This document shows, one piece after another, positions 1 to 6,280 of a stretch of DNA of 14,586 nt. Each line of letters opens with the position of its first letter. Position 1 is the first letter of the stretch. The position numbers and the translations under genes were made by a program. Location of the stretch: NCBI GenBank assembly GCA_030602865.1, contig JAUVYX010000005.1, forward strand, positions 1 through 14,586, read 5' to 3'. The stretch comes from Dehalococcoidia bacterium. Lineage in GTDB: Bacteria > Chloroflexota > Dehalococcoidia > GIF9 > AB-539-J10. The notes below the pieces were generated by a model that made no database searches, had not been told where the DNA came from, and saw only the letters and a list, made by a program, of their open reading frames with translations.

Positions 1-1172
1 CAAAAGAATTGATCAATCGAGGTCATGATGTATCTATTTTTGCCTCCAGTTTTAATCACCGAACTCGTAAAGAAGAGAAGCTAACCGGGAGGAAAAAATA
101 TCTTAGGGAGAATATATACGGGGTGGAGTTCTACTGGGTCAAAACGTCTCCTTACTATGGAGGTAATGACTGGCGTCGAGTACTCAATATGTTGAGTTAC
201 TTTCACGGTGTGATTCTACTTGGGATGAAGCTAAAAGAAAAACCCGATGTAATCCTGGCTTCTTCACCTCATCTATTTACGGGGTTGGCTGGGTGTATTC
301 TGGCTAAGCTAAAAAAAGCGCGTATTATTTTCGAAGTTCGTGACTTATGGCCTCAGACTTTAGTTGAAATAGGAGGCTATAGTAATAGTAGTACTGTAGT
401 AAAACTGTTGAGAATATTAGAGAGATTTCTCTATTATAAAGCACACTCTATTATAGTTTTACATCCGAAGGCTACTGATTATATAAACAATCTGGGTATA
501 GAGAGAGAAAAAATAACCTGGATTCCTAATGGAGTGGATCCTGAGCTTTTTGTGAATACAAAAATGGAATTACCAACAGAATTAGAACAGGTCGTCTCCA
601 AACAAAAGTCACAGGGGAAATTATTACTATGTTATACAGGGGCACATGGGATAGTGAATGCTCTGGAAACAATTATTGAAGCTGCCGAATTGTTGCAAAA
701 GCGATGCAATAACGCGGTTCATTTCATCATGATTGGTGATGGGCCCGAAAGAAACAGACTTATGGGTATGGCTGAAAAATTGGAACTAGAAAATATCAGC
801 TTTTTTCACTCAATACCGAAAAATATGATACCTGCCATTCTAAGTCAGGTTGATGTAGGGATTTTAACCTGGCGGCAGTCAGCGTTGTATAAATATGGTA
901 TAAGCACCAATAAACTATGGGATTATATGATATGTAGTCGCCCGATAATATGGGCTGTAGAAACTCCCGTCAATCCGGTGGCTGAAGCTGACTGTGGTCT
1001 AACAGTAGAACCAGAGAATCCAGAGACGATTGCGAATGCTATTATAGAGATGTGTGATATTGGCGCTGAAGAACGCAAGGAAATGGGGAAGAGAGGCTAT
1101 GAGTATGTCATGAAACATCACTCAGTACCTGTTTTAGTTGATAAATTACTGGAGGTCATTGAGGATGCTTGA
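1..1172 (+). CDS. GT4-family glycosyltransferase (WbuB-like), 5' partial
   Basis: Probable cytoplasmic retaining glycosyltransferase that adds a sugar to a lipid-linked glycan. The reading frame is open to the left edge (…KELINRGHDVSIFAS), which matches the first strand and helix of GT4 enzymes, so the true start lies outside the window and the TTG at 9 is not the start. The N-terminal GT-B domain contains EVRDLWPQT (about 333-359), a hallmark of the WbuB-like subgroup. The C-terminal nucleotide-sugar domain shows YTGAHG, MIGDGPER, then STNKLWDYM and NPVAEADCGL, the acceptor/donor loop typical of this subgroup. The last codons overlap the next gene by 8 bases, so the two are translationally coupled. 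The donor sugar cannot be read from the sequence. The gene looks AT-rich compared with the dehydratase gene downstream. In a diacetylbacillosamine-type pathway it would act after the phosphoglycosyl transferase; that role is inferred from context. Confidence 0.9.
   Translation, partial: KELINRGHDVSIFASSFNHRTRKEEKLTGRKKYLRENIYGVEFYWVKTSPYYGGNDWRRVLNMLSYFHGVILLGMKLKEKPDVILASSPHLFTGLAGCILAKLKKARIIFEVRDLWPQTLVEIGGYSNSSTVVKLLRILERFLYYKAHSIIVLHPKATDYINNLGIEREKITWIPNGVDPELFVNTKMELPTELEQVVSKQKSQGKLLLCYTGAHGIVNALETIIEAAELLQKRCNNAVHFIMIGDGPERNRLMGMAEKLELENISFFHSIPKNMIPAILSQVDVGILTWRQSALYKYGISTNKLWDYMICSRPIIWAVETPVNPVAEADCGLTVEPENPETIANAIIEMCDIGAEERKEMGKRGYEYVMKHHSVPVLVDKLLEVIEDA
1151..1155 (+). promoter_or_regulatory. 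Ribosome-binding site fixing the acetyltransferase start
   Basis: GGAGG lies 9 bases before the ATG at 1165, inside the end of the glycosyltransferase gene. It favours ATG 1165 over the in-frame TTG at 1138. A second strong purine run (GAGGAGGA, 1181-1188) precedes an in-frame GTG at 1195, so a shorter product cannot be excluded. Confidence 0.6.
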
Positions 1173-1707
1173 AAGTAATGGAGGAGGAAACTTAGTGGCA
1201 AGCAAACTGAAGCGTTGTGGAGAAGAGGTAAGGATATTCTCCCTGGCGAAAATCATTAAACCAGAGGTAATAGAGATAGGTGCCCATTCCATGGTTGATG
1301 ATTTTACCTTTATCTATGGTGGTAAGGGCATCATAATTGGCAGATATGTTCATATCGCCTCTTTTGTTAGCATTATCGGGGGAGGGGAGTTAGTGATAGG
1401 TGATTATGCCGATATTGCCTGCGGTTCAAGAATACTTACAGGGACTGATACTTATTACGAGGGGAAAAGGATGTCAAGTGCTCTACCTGCCAGTCAAAGA
1501 AATGTAATTGTTGGCAAGGTAGTTATAGGAAAAGATGCTTTTGTTGGCACAAATGTAGTCATTCACCCGAATGTGATAATTGGTGAAGGAGCAATCATCG
1601 GCAGTAATAGTCTGGTGATAAAAGATATCGAGCCCTGGACTATAAATGCAGGAAGCCCTTGTAAAAAAATAGCTGTGAGACCAAAGGTTACAGAGCAAGA
1701 TATTTAA
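1165..1707 (+). CDS. Left-handed beta-helix (hexapeptide repeat) sugar O/N-acetyltransferase
   Basis: Probable acetyl-CoA-dependent acetyltransferase of the WbbJ/FdtC/maa type, acting on a nucleotide sugar or nascent glycan in the cytoplasm. The predicted product is 180 residues from ATG 1165. Most of it is imperfect [LIV]-G-x4 hexapeptide repeats that build a trimeric beta-helix: EIGAHSMVDD, IIIGRYVHIA, LVIGDYADIA, then VVIGKDAFVGTNVVIHPNVIIG and IIGSNSLVIKDIEPWTINAGSPCKKIAVRP at the C end. The last stretch is the usual closing signature (pwt…aGxPak.i..R). It lacks the N-terminal nucleotide-sugar-binding Rossmann-like part of PglD (no early GxxGH motif is seen), so if it N-acetylates a 4-amino sugar it does so with a simpler architecture. 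It sits between a glycosyltransferase and a phosphoglycosyl transferase. The family call is safe; the substrate is inferred from neighbours. Confidence 0.85.
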   Translation: MLESNGGGNLVASKLKRCGEEVRIFSLAKIIKPEVIEIGAHSMVDDFTFIYGGKGIIIGRYVHIASFVSIIGGGELVIGDYADIACGSRILTGTDTYYEGKRMSSALPASQRNVIVGKVVIGKDAFVGTNVVIHPNVIIGEGAIIGSNSLVIKDIEPWTINAGSPCKKIAVRPKVTEQDI

Positions 1708-1719
1708 ACAACAGAACAA

Positions 1720-2328
1720 ATGAGTAATCTGTTAAAGAGAACTTTTGATTTTACCCTGGCATTACTGGGGATTGTTTTATCATTGCCACTATTGCTTATC
1801 TTTTCTATCGCCATATACCTGGAAGATAGGGGATCTGTTCTTTTCTTGCAGGAGAGGTATGGTAAAAATGGGAAACCATTTAAAATCATAAAACTCAGAA
1901 CAATGCGGGTAGAAGGCAAGAATGCCAACCTGGTGATATTTATAGATAATGATCCACGAGTTACAAAGATTGGGCGAATATTGAGAGCTACTGCTATGGA
2001 TGAGTTGCCAACTCTGATAAATATTCTAAAAGGAGAAGTTAGTTTTGTAGGACCCAGGGCTTTGCCCTATAAAATCGATGATGAGGAAAAGATAAAGTAT
2101 AAAAACATTACCATGGTTCCGGGTTATAACATGAGAAGCAGCGTAAAACCAGGTCTTACCGGAATAGCTCAGGTCTACGCCCCAAAAGATATAGGTCGCA
2201 GAAATAAATTCCGTTATGATATCCTCTATGTTAAAAATAGAAGCCTATGGCTTGACATAAAACTTATTGTATTGTCATTCTGGCTTACCTTTAAAGGCAG
2301 ATGGGAAACACGAGATAAAAAGCTGTGA
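1720..2328 (+). CDS. Polyprenyl-phosphate phosphoglycosyl transferase (PglC-like sugar transferase)
   Basis: Transfers a sugar-1-phosphate from a UDP-sugar to undecaprenyl phosphate on the inner leaflet of the membrane, the committed step of lipid-linked glycan assembly. The 202-residue length is that of the minimal monotopic family (PglC, bacterial sugar transferase domain), without the extra N-terminal membrane domain of WbaP. In order: KRTFDFTLALLGIVLSLPLL (the re-entrant membrane helix, about 6-25), FLQERYGKNGKPFKIIKLRTM (about 43-63), the catalytic Asp-Glu pair in MDELPTLINILKGEVSFVGPR (about 88-108), and PGLTGIAQV (about 142-150). It starts 12 bases after the preceding stop with no strong ribosome site, suggesting coupled translation. 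A diacetylbacillosamine-type substrate is plausible given the dehydratase and aminotransferase nearby, but galactose or GlcNAc derivatives are also possible. Confidence 0.92.
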   Translation: MSNLLKRTFDFTLALLGIVLSLPLLLIFSIAIYLEDRGSVLFLQERYGKNGKPFKIIKLRTMRVEGKNANLVIFIDNDPRVTKIGRILRATAMDELPTLINILKGEVSFVGPRALPYKIDDEEKIKYKNITMVPGYNMRSSVKPGLTGIAQVYAPKDIGRRNKFRYDILYVKNRSLWLDIKLIVLSFWLTFKGRWETRDKKL

Positions 2329-2370
2329 TAGAACACTATTCAATAACTAATTCATCCAGCTAACGTGTGT

Positions 2371-2400
2371 TTGGCATATACCTGACATATTTAATATTAT
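2371..2400 (+). promoter_or_regulatory. Possible promoter for the vapB-like gene
   Basis: TTGGCA (2371-2376) and TATTAT (2395-2400) are separated by 18 bases in a 92-base AT-rich gap before the antitoxin gene. An overlapping alternative -10, TAATAT (2392-2397), has a poorer 15-base spacing. The resemblance to a sigma-70-type promoter is only moderate. Confidence 0.3.
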
Positions 2401-2408
2401 ATGCTGAA

Positions 2409-2414
2409 GGGAGG
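2409..2414 (+). promoter_or_regulatory. Ribosome-binding site of the vapB-like gene
   Basis: GGGAGG is 6 bases before the ATG at 2421 and 3 bases before an adjacent ATG at 2418. This places the start here rather than at the in-frame ATG at 2367, which would overlap the candidate promoter and add residues foreign to the family. Confidence 0.65.
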
Positions 2415-2420
2415 CGTATG

Positions 2421-2627
2421 ATGCGTTCTACAATAGATATAGATGATTCACTGCTAAACGAAGCAAGACATCTCACCAGAATAAAAACTAAGAAAGAAGT
2501 AGTTAACTTATCTCTTAAAGAGCTGATAAGCAAGAAACGTAGAGAACATCTGGCAAACCTTTTCGGAAGTGCAATGGTGGATATTAGCTGTGATGACGTA
2601 TCCAAAATGCGTGAAGATGAAATATAA
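2421..2627 (+). CDS. VapB-type antitoxin (DUF2191-like), without an adjacent toxin gene
   Basis: A 68-residue protein resembling VapB antitoxins. It begins MRSTIDIDDSLLNEARHLT, the beta strand plus helix of a ribbon-helix-helix DNA-binding domain, continues with TKKEVVNLSLKELI, and ends with an acidic tail (DDVSKMREDEI) of the kind that wraps a PIN-domain VapC toxin in known pairs. Such antitoxins normally repress their own promoter and are followed within a few bases by vapC. Here only 49 bases separate its stop from the sugar aminotransferase gene, and no PIN-domain frame is seen in the gap or elsewhere in the window. It is either an orphan, a relic of a broken pair, or an antitoxin or repressor working with a distant partner. 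The family call rests on pattern recognition of a short protein. The start at 2421 follows the ribosome site; 2418 is nearly as good. Confidence 0.75.
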   Translation: MRSTIDIDDSLLNEARHLTRIKTKKEVVNLSLKELISKKRREHLANLFGSAMVDISCDDVSKMREDEI

Positions 2628-2676
2628 TAGGCTCAGTTAGAACTATTATTATTGGAGTTTCTGGAAACAGGATAAT

Positions 2677-3795
2677 ATGAATATACCATTATCAAGTCCG
2701 GATATAACCGAAAGTGATATCGAAGCTGTTGTCAATGTGATGAAAACGCCACGACTCAGCCTGGGTCCCAAACTGCTTGAATTTGAGGACAGAATGGCGG
2801 AGTTTGTCGGCGTGGACTATGCTGTCGCAGTAAACAGCGGTACCAGCGCCCTTCACCTGATTGTAAGAGCACTTGATATAAAGGATGGCGACGAGGTAAT
2901 CACTACTCCTTTCAGCTTTATTGCCTCTGCTAATTGTATCCTGTTTGAAAGGGCTAAACCTGTTTTTGTGGATATAGACTCGCTAACTTTAAACATCGAT
3001 GTTAACCGCATTGAAGAAAAAATAACTGATAAGACAAAGGCTATTCTGGCGGTAGATGTGTTTGGCTACCCTGCAGATTGGGATGAACTGGAGAGGATTG
3101 CGCGGGAGCATAAGCTTATGCTTATAGATGATAGTTGTGAATCACTGGGTGGCAAGTACAGGGGGAGAATGCTGGGAACCTTTGGTGAGGCTGGTGCCTT
3201 TGCTTTCTATCCCAACAAGCAAATAACCACCGGGGAAGGTGGAATAATTGTTACCAACAATGAGAAAGTTGCCAGCCTGTGCCGTAGCATGAGAAACCAG
3301 GGGAGGGGAGAAGGTGACGAATGGCTTCAGCACTCGAGACTGGGCTATAACTATCGAATAAGTGATATAAATTGTGCCCTTGGTATAGCACAGTTAGAAA
3401 GGATTGAGTCGATTCTGGCAAAGAGGGAACAGGTTGCCAAGATGTACGGAATAAAACTCAGCGATTTGAAAGCGATACAATTGCCGTGTTCGTCTGCGGA
3501 GATGAAACGAAGCTGGTTTGTTTATGTGGTGGTCCTGGCAGATAGCTATACTGCAGAGAATCGCAATAAAATTTTACAGGAAATGAAAGAACGGGGAATA
3601 GGCTGCAGTAACTACTTCACACCCATTCACCTGCAGCCTTTTTATAGAGAAATGTTTGGTTTTAATAAGGGCGATTTCCTCATCACTGAACATATCTCCG
3701 AAAGAACAATCGCCCTGCCTTTCTATAACAATCTTGGTGAACAGGAAATTGATTTTGTAGTACGGAGTTTGAAAGAGATAATTGCCGGATTATGA
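2677..3795 (+). CDS. DegT/DnrJ/EryC1/StrS (PglE-like) PLP-dependent sugar aminotransferase
   Basis: Predicted to transfer an amino group, usually from glutamate, to the 4-keto (or 3-keto) carbon of a nucleotide sugar. The 372-residue length is normal for the family. NSGTSALHL (53-61) forms part of the PLP phosphate site. IDDSCESLGG (150-159) supplies the aspartate that contacts the PLP ring. Lys181 in FYPNKQITTGEGG is the Schiff-base lysine. RNQGRGEG followed by LGYNYRISDINCALGIAQ (about 223-240) is the family's substrate/dimer region. AGGA ends 4 bases before the ATG. The 4,6-dehydratase gene 22 bases downstream would supply the 4-keto sugar, so a UDP-4-amino-sugar synthase role (PglE-like) is the best inference. 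A perosamine-type or other amino-sugar product cannot be excluded. Confidence 0.93.
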   Translation: MNIPLSSPDITESDIEAVVNVMKTPRLSLGPKLLEFEDRMAEFVGVDYAVAVNSGTSALHLIVRALDIKDGDEVITTPFSFIASANCILFERAKPVFVDIDSLTLNIDVNRIEEKITDKTKAILAVDVFGYPADWDELERIAREHKLMLIDDSCESLGGKYRGRMLGTFGEAGAFAFYPNKQITTGEGGIIVTNNEKVASLCRSMRNQGRGEGDEWLQHSRLGYNYRISDINCALGIAQLERIESILAKREQVAKMYGIKLSDLKAIQLPCSSAEMKRSWFVYVVVLADSYTAENRNKILQEMKERGIGCSNYFTPIHLQPFYREMFGFNKGDFLITEHISERTIALPFYNNLGEQEIDFVVRSLKEIIAGL

Positions 3796-3817
3796 ATAGA
3801 AACCTGAAATTAAGCAA

Positions 3818-5641
3818 ATGAATATAAACCGTTACAGCATTCCGGAAATCATTGCTGACATATTTTTAATAGCCGGCGCGTTTGCACTGGCTTTCTTTAT
3901 ACGATTTGATTTCAGCATTCCCTCTGCGCAAATGGAAATATTTAAGACTTTTGTTATTCCACTGGTGATGACCAAGCTAGTCATATTCTATTTCGCCGGA
4001 TTCTACCGCAAGTTATGGCGTTATGCGAGTGTGAGAGATTTCCTGAGCATAATCTGGGCCAGTTTCCTGGGCACGCTGGCAGCAATAGTCGTCATATTTT
4101 TTGTCTATCGCCTCGCTTTTCCCCGTTCAGTAGTAGCCCTGGATGGATTCTTCACCGTGGCACTGGTTGGGGGGATAAGGTTTGCACGCAGGGGCATGCG
4201 TGATTTAAAACTGAAAAGCCTGCTCACTCCAACGAAAAGAAGGCCAATTCTGATTATCGGAGCAGGCGATAGTGGAGAGGCTATTCTCAATGAGATGATC
4301 AGACGTCCTGAGCTCGCTTATCGCCCCATAGGAATAGTAGACGACGATCCAGGTAAACAGGGATTGATTATCCACGGCGTGAAGGTGCTGGGAACACGGC
4401 AGCAGCTTAAGAAACTCATCAGCAAACATCAAATAGAAGAGGTTATTATCAGTATACCAAGCGCCTCCCGCGAGGTGATTCGAGATATTTTCTTCCAATG
4501 CCGGGAGCTGGGAGTGAAATGCAAAACCCTGCCGGGTATTTATCAAATCATTAACGGGACAGTCAGTGTCTCGCAGATTAGAGAAATAGGAGTAGAGGAC
4601 ATACTGGGGAGAGAGCCGGTGAAGGTGGATTTTAAAGAGGCGGCCAGCTATATTGCAGACAGGGCGATTATGATAACCGGTGCAGGTGGTTCTATCGGTT
4701 CGGAACTCTGCCGGCAGATAAGCCGATTGCGGCCTTCAACTCTTATTATGGTTGATCAGGGTGAAAGCGGCCTTTTTGATATTGAGCAGGAAATCAGGAA
4801 CTCTGATTACCATATCCATACCATCCCGGTGATTGCTGATATCACTGACAGGAATAGAATAACCAGGGTCTTTGACAGCTATAAACCTGCCGTAGTTTTT
4901 CATACGGCTGCCTACAAGCATGTCCCCATGATGGAACTGAATCCCGTTGAAGCGGTGAAAAATAACCTGTTTGGAACAAAGACGGTGGCAGAGATAGCCA
5001 TACAATTTAAGGTGGACAGGTTCGTTTCCATCTCCACCGATAAAGCAGTCGAACCGGTAAGTATAATGGGAAGCTCGAAGGCGCTGGTGGAAAAACTTAT
5101 TCAGTTTTTATCCGGGGAGAGTTCGACCAGGTTCATGATAGTAAGGTTTGGCAATGTCCTCGACTCGAGTGGCAGTGTCGTGCCCACATTTAAAAAACAG
5201 ATTGCTGAGGGCGGGCCGGTAACTGTTACTCATCCGGAGATGACCCGCTACTTCATGACTATTCCTGAAGCAATGCAACTGGTAATACAGGCTGGAGCTA
5301 TGGGGAAGGGTGGTGAGGTCTTTGTTCTCGATATGGGTGAACAGATTTCGATACTGGAGTTGGCTCGTAATTTGATAAGGCTCTCAGGCCTTGAACCGGA
5401 AAAAGATATCCCTATTGAGTTCAGCGGCATTCGCCCGGGAGAGAGGTTGCACGAAAAATTGCTCTGGGATTACGAAGAGTCGTCGCCAACAGAACATAAA
5501 CAAATTAGAGTTGTCACTGAAAGTAAGCTGGATACCAGCAAATTTAAGGATGATGTTCTGGAACTGGAAGGTATTGTCGACGGCGGTGATACTCAAAGAA
5601 CAAAGGAAAAAATGGCGCAGTTGTGCGATTTCTACCTGTGA
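3818..5641 (+). CDS. Membrane-bound NDP-sugar 4,6-dehydratase (CapD/WbpM/PglF family)
   Basis: Likely converts UDP-GlcNAc (or a related sugar) to the 4-keto-6-deoxy form. The 607-residue length matches the large membrane-anchored class. The first 120 residues hold about four hydrophobic segments (around 10-27, 45-62, 75-98 and 107-120). A first Rossmann-like domain follows with GAGDSGE (148-154) and IGIVDDDP (171-178). The catalytic short-chain dehydrogenase domain opens with GAGGSIGSEL (288-297). It then has HTAAYKHVPMME (362-373), STDKAV (406-411) and IMGSSK (416-421). In the position where most SDR enzymes have the catalytic Tyr there is Met417, with Lys421 four residues on; this Ser-Met-Lys arrangement is usual in this dehydratase class and is not a defect. 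GIRPGERLHEKLL (537-549) ends the domain. There is no clear ribosome site; translation probably follows the aminotransferase gene. The exact sugar is inferred. Confidence 0.93.
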   Translation: MNINRYSIPEIIADIFLIAGAFALAFFIRFDFSIPSAQMEIFKTFVIPLVMTKLVIFYFAGFYRKLWRYASVRDFLSIIWASFLGTLAAIVVIFFVYRLAFPRSVVALDGFFTVALVGGIRFARRGMRDLKLKSLLTPTKRRPILIIGAGDSGEAILNEMIRRPELAYRPIGIVDDDPGKQGLIIHGVKVLGTRQQLKKLISKHQIEEVIISIPSASREVIRDIFFQCRELGVKCKTLPGIYQIINGTVSVSQIREIGVEDILGREPVKVDFKEAASYIADRAIMITGAGGSIGSELCRQISRLRPSTLIMVDQGESGLFDIEQEIRNSDYHIHTIPVIADITDRNRITRVFDSYKPAVVFHTAAYKHVPMMELNPVEAVKNNLFGTKTVAEIAIQFKVDRFVSISTDKAVEPVSIMGSSKALVEKLIQFLSGESSTRFMIVRFGNVLDSSGSVVPTFKKQIAEGGPVTVTHPEMTRYFMTIPEAMQLVIQAGAMGKGGEVFVLDMGEQISILELARNLIRLSGLEPEKDIPIEFSGIRPGERLHEKLLWDYEESSPTEHKQIRVVTESKLDTSKFKDDVLELEGIVDGGDTQRTKEKMAQLCDFYL

Positions 5642-5669
5642 CACAATCTAACTCAGGAATAATATAAAT

Positions 5670-6098
5670 ATGAAAGTAAAAAAATTAATCCAGGTTTTTC
5701 CTTACTGGGTGCCAACTGTTTTATGGATGGGCGTAATTTACTATCTCTCTTCGCTGCCTGACGACATAACGCCCGGACGCCACATCATGCCTGATAAAAT
5801 CCTCCATGCTGCTGAGTATTTTATACTGGCATATTTGATACTTTTTGCCTTGCAAAGAACGACCGGTCTAAAGTTTTCGAGCAGTTTCCGGATAGTACTT
5901 ATATTTGGAGCGTTATATGCACTGAGCGATGAAATTCACCAGTTATATGTAGCTACCAGACACTGTGACTATGGTGATTTGATTGCGGATATATGTGGTA
6001 TTGTAATTCTCTTTTTCTTACTATGGTTGCTCCGCAAATTTGGAAATTGGGGTAATACGGCCTTCAATCTACTTGCAGGTAAGGGGAGTGATTATTAA
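5670..6098 (+). CDS. VanZ-like integral membrane protein
   Basis: A 142-residue protein of the VanZ family, whose general role is unclear; the namesake gives low-level teicoplanin resistance. About four hydrophobic segments are visible (around 11-28, 46-62, 73-86 and 107-121). Family motifs are present: DKILHAAEYFILAYL (42-56), where the family usually has DKxxH…Y, and SDEIHQLYVATR (86-97) followed by GDLIADICGI (102-111). AGGAA lies 10 bases before the ATG, 28 bases after the dehydratase stop, so it is probably the last gene of the glycan block. VanZ-like genes are often found at the edges of such loci, but no mechanistic link can be read from the sequence. Confidence 0.88.
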   Translation: MKVKKLIQVFPYWVPTVLWMGVIYYLSSLPDDITPGRHIMPDKILHAAEYFILAYLILFALQRTTGLKFSSSFRIVLIFGALYALSDEIHQLYVATRHCDYGDLIADICGIVILFFLLWLLRKFGNWGNTAFNLLAGKGSDY

Positions 6099-6194
6099 TA
6101 GGAATCTTCTAACTGTCATTGTGAAGATGGCAGGAAATCCCTGCAAAAAAATAAAGGAGAATGTGTCACCAATCACCTGAACGAGTACATATAC

Positions 6195-6225
6195 TTGACA
6201 GACATGGTGTAATTAGCTTTACAAT
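6195..6225 (+). promoter_or_regulatory. Probable promoter upstream of the degV gene
   Basis: A perfect TTGACA (6195-6200) is followed by TTTACA (6218-6223, 17-base spacer) overlapping TACAAT (6220-6225, 19-base spacer). Either could be the -10. The following palindrome overlaps the end of the -10 and the expected transcription start. A second perfect -10-like hexamer, TATAAT (6249-6254), lies just after the palindrome, which would then cover its -35 region. Confidence 0.55.
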
Positions 6226-6244
6226 ACATCGCATTGCGATGTAT
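6224..6244. promoter_or_regulatory. 21-bp perfect palindrome, probable operator
   Basis: ATACATCGCA and its exact reverse complement TGCGATGTAT flank a single central T. ATGTAT is repeated once more directly downstream (6246-6251), giving three copies of the same half-site word counting the inverted one. The location, over the candidate -10 and start of the promoter before degV, is that of a repressor site. No regulator gene is next to it, so the binding protein is unknown. Confidence 0.6.
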
Positions 6245-6280
6245 CATGTATAATAATATGGAGCAGGAAGGAGAACCTCA

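Noticed and set aside
2628..2676. Searched for a VapC toxin start or remnant after the antitoxin gene
   Set aside because: The 49-base gap encodes nothing PIN-like in any frame; the next gene is a clear aminotransferase.
4205..4546. Reading frame of 113 codons on the reverse strand inside the dehydratase gene
   Set aside because: It lies fully antisense to a strongly conserved enzyme and has no family-like motifs. It is a shadow of the real gene.
5137..5160. Met instead of Tyr in the SDR catalytic region of the dehydratase (IMGSSK, nearby codons)
   Set aside because: The Ser-Met-Lys form is usual for the large membrane-bound CapD/WbpM/PglF dehydratases, so it is not an anomaly.
6130..6151. 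Short GC-rich hairpin (GCAGG/CCTGC, 5-base loop) followed by seven A bases after the VanZ-like gene
   Set aside because: For + strand transcription a T run is needed after the stem; here it is A. Read on the other strand, the T run comes before the stem. It does not qualify as an intrinsic terminator in either direction.
6161..6253. Possible short leader ORF (ATG at 6161, about 30 codons) spanning the promoter and palindrome
   Set aside because: The purine run is too close to the ATG, the frame runs through the promoter elements, and the peptide has no recognisable pattern.
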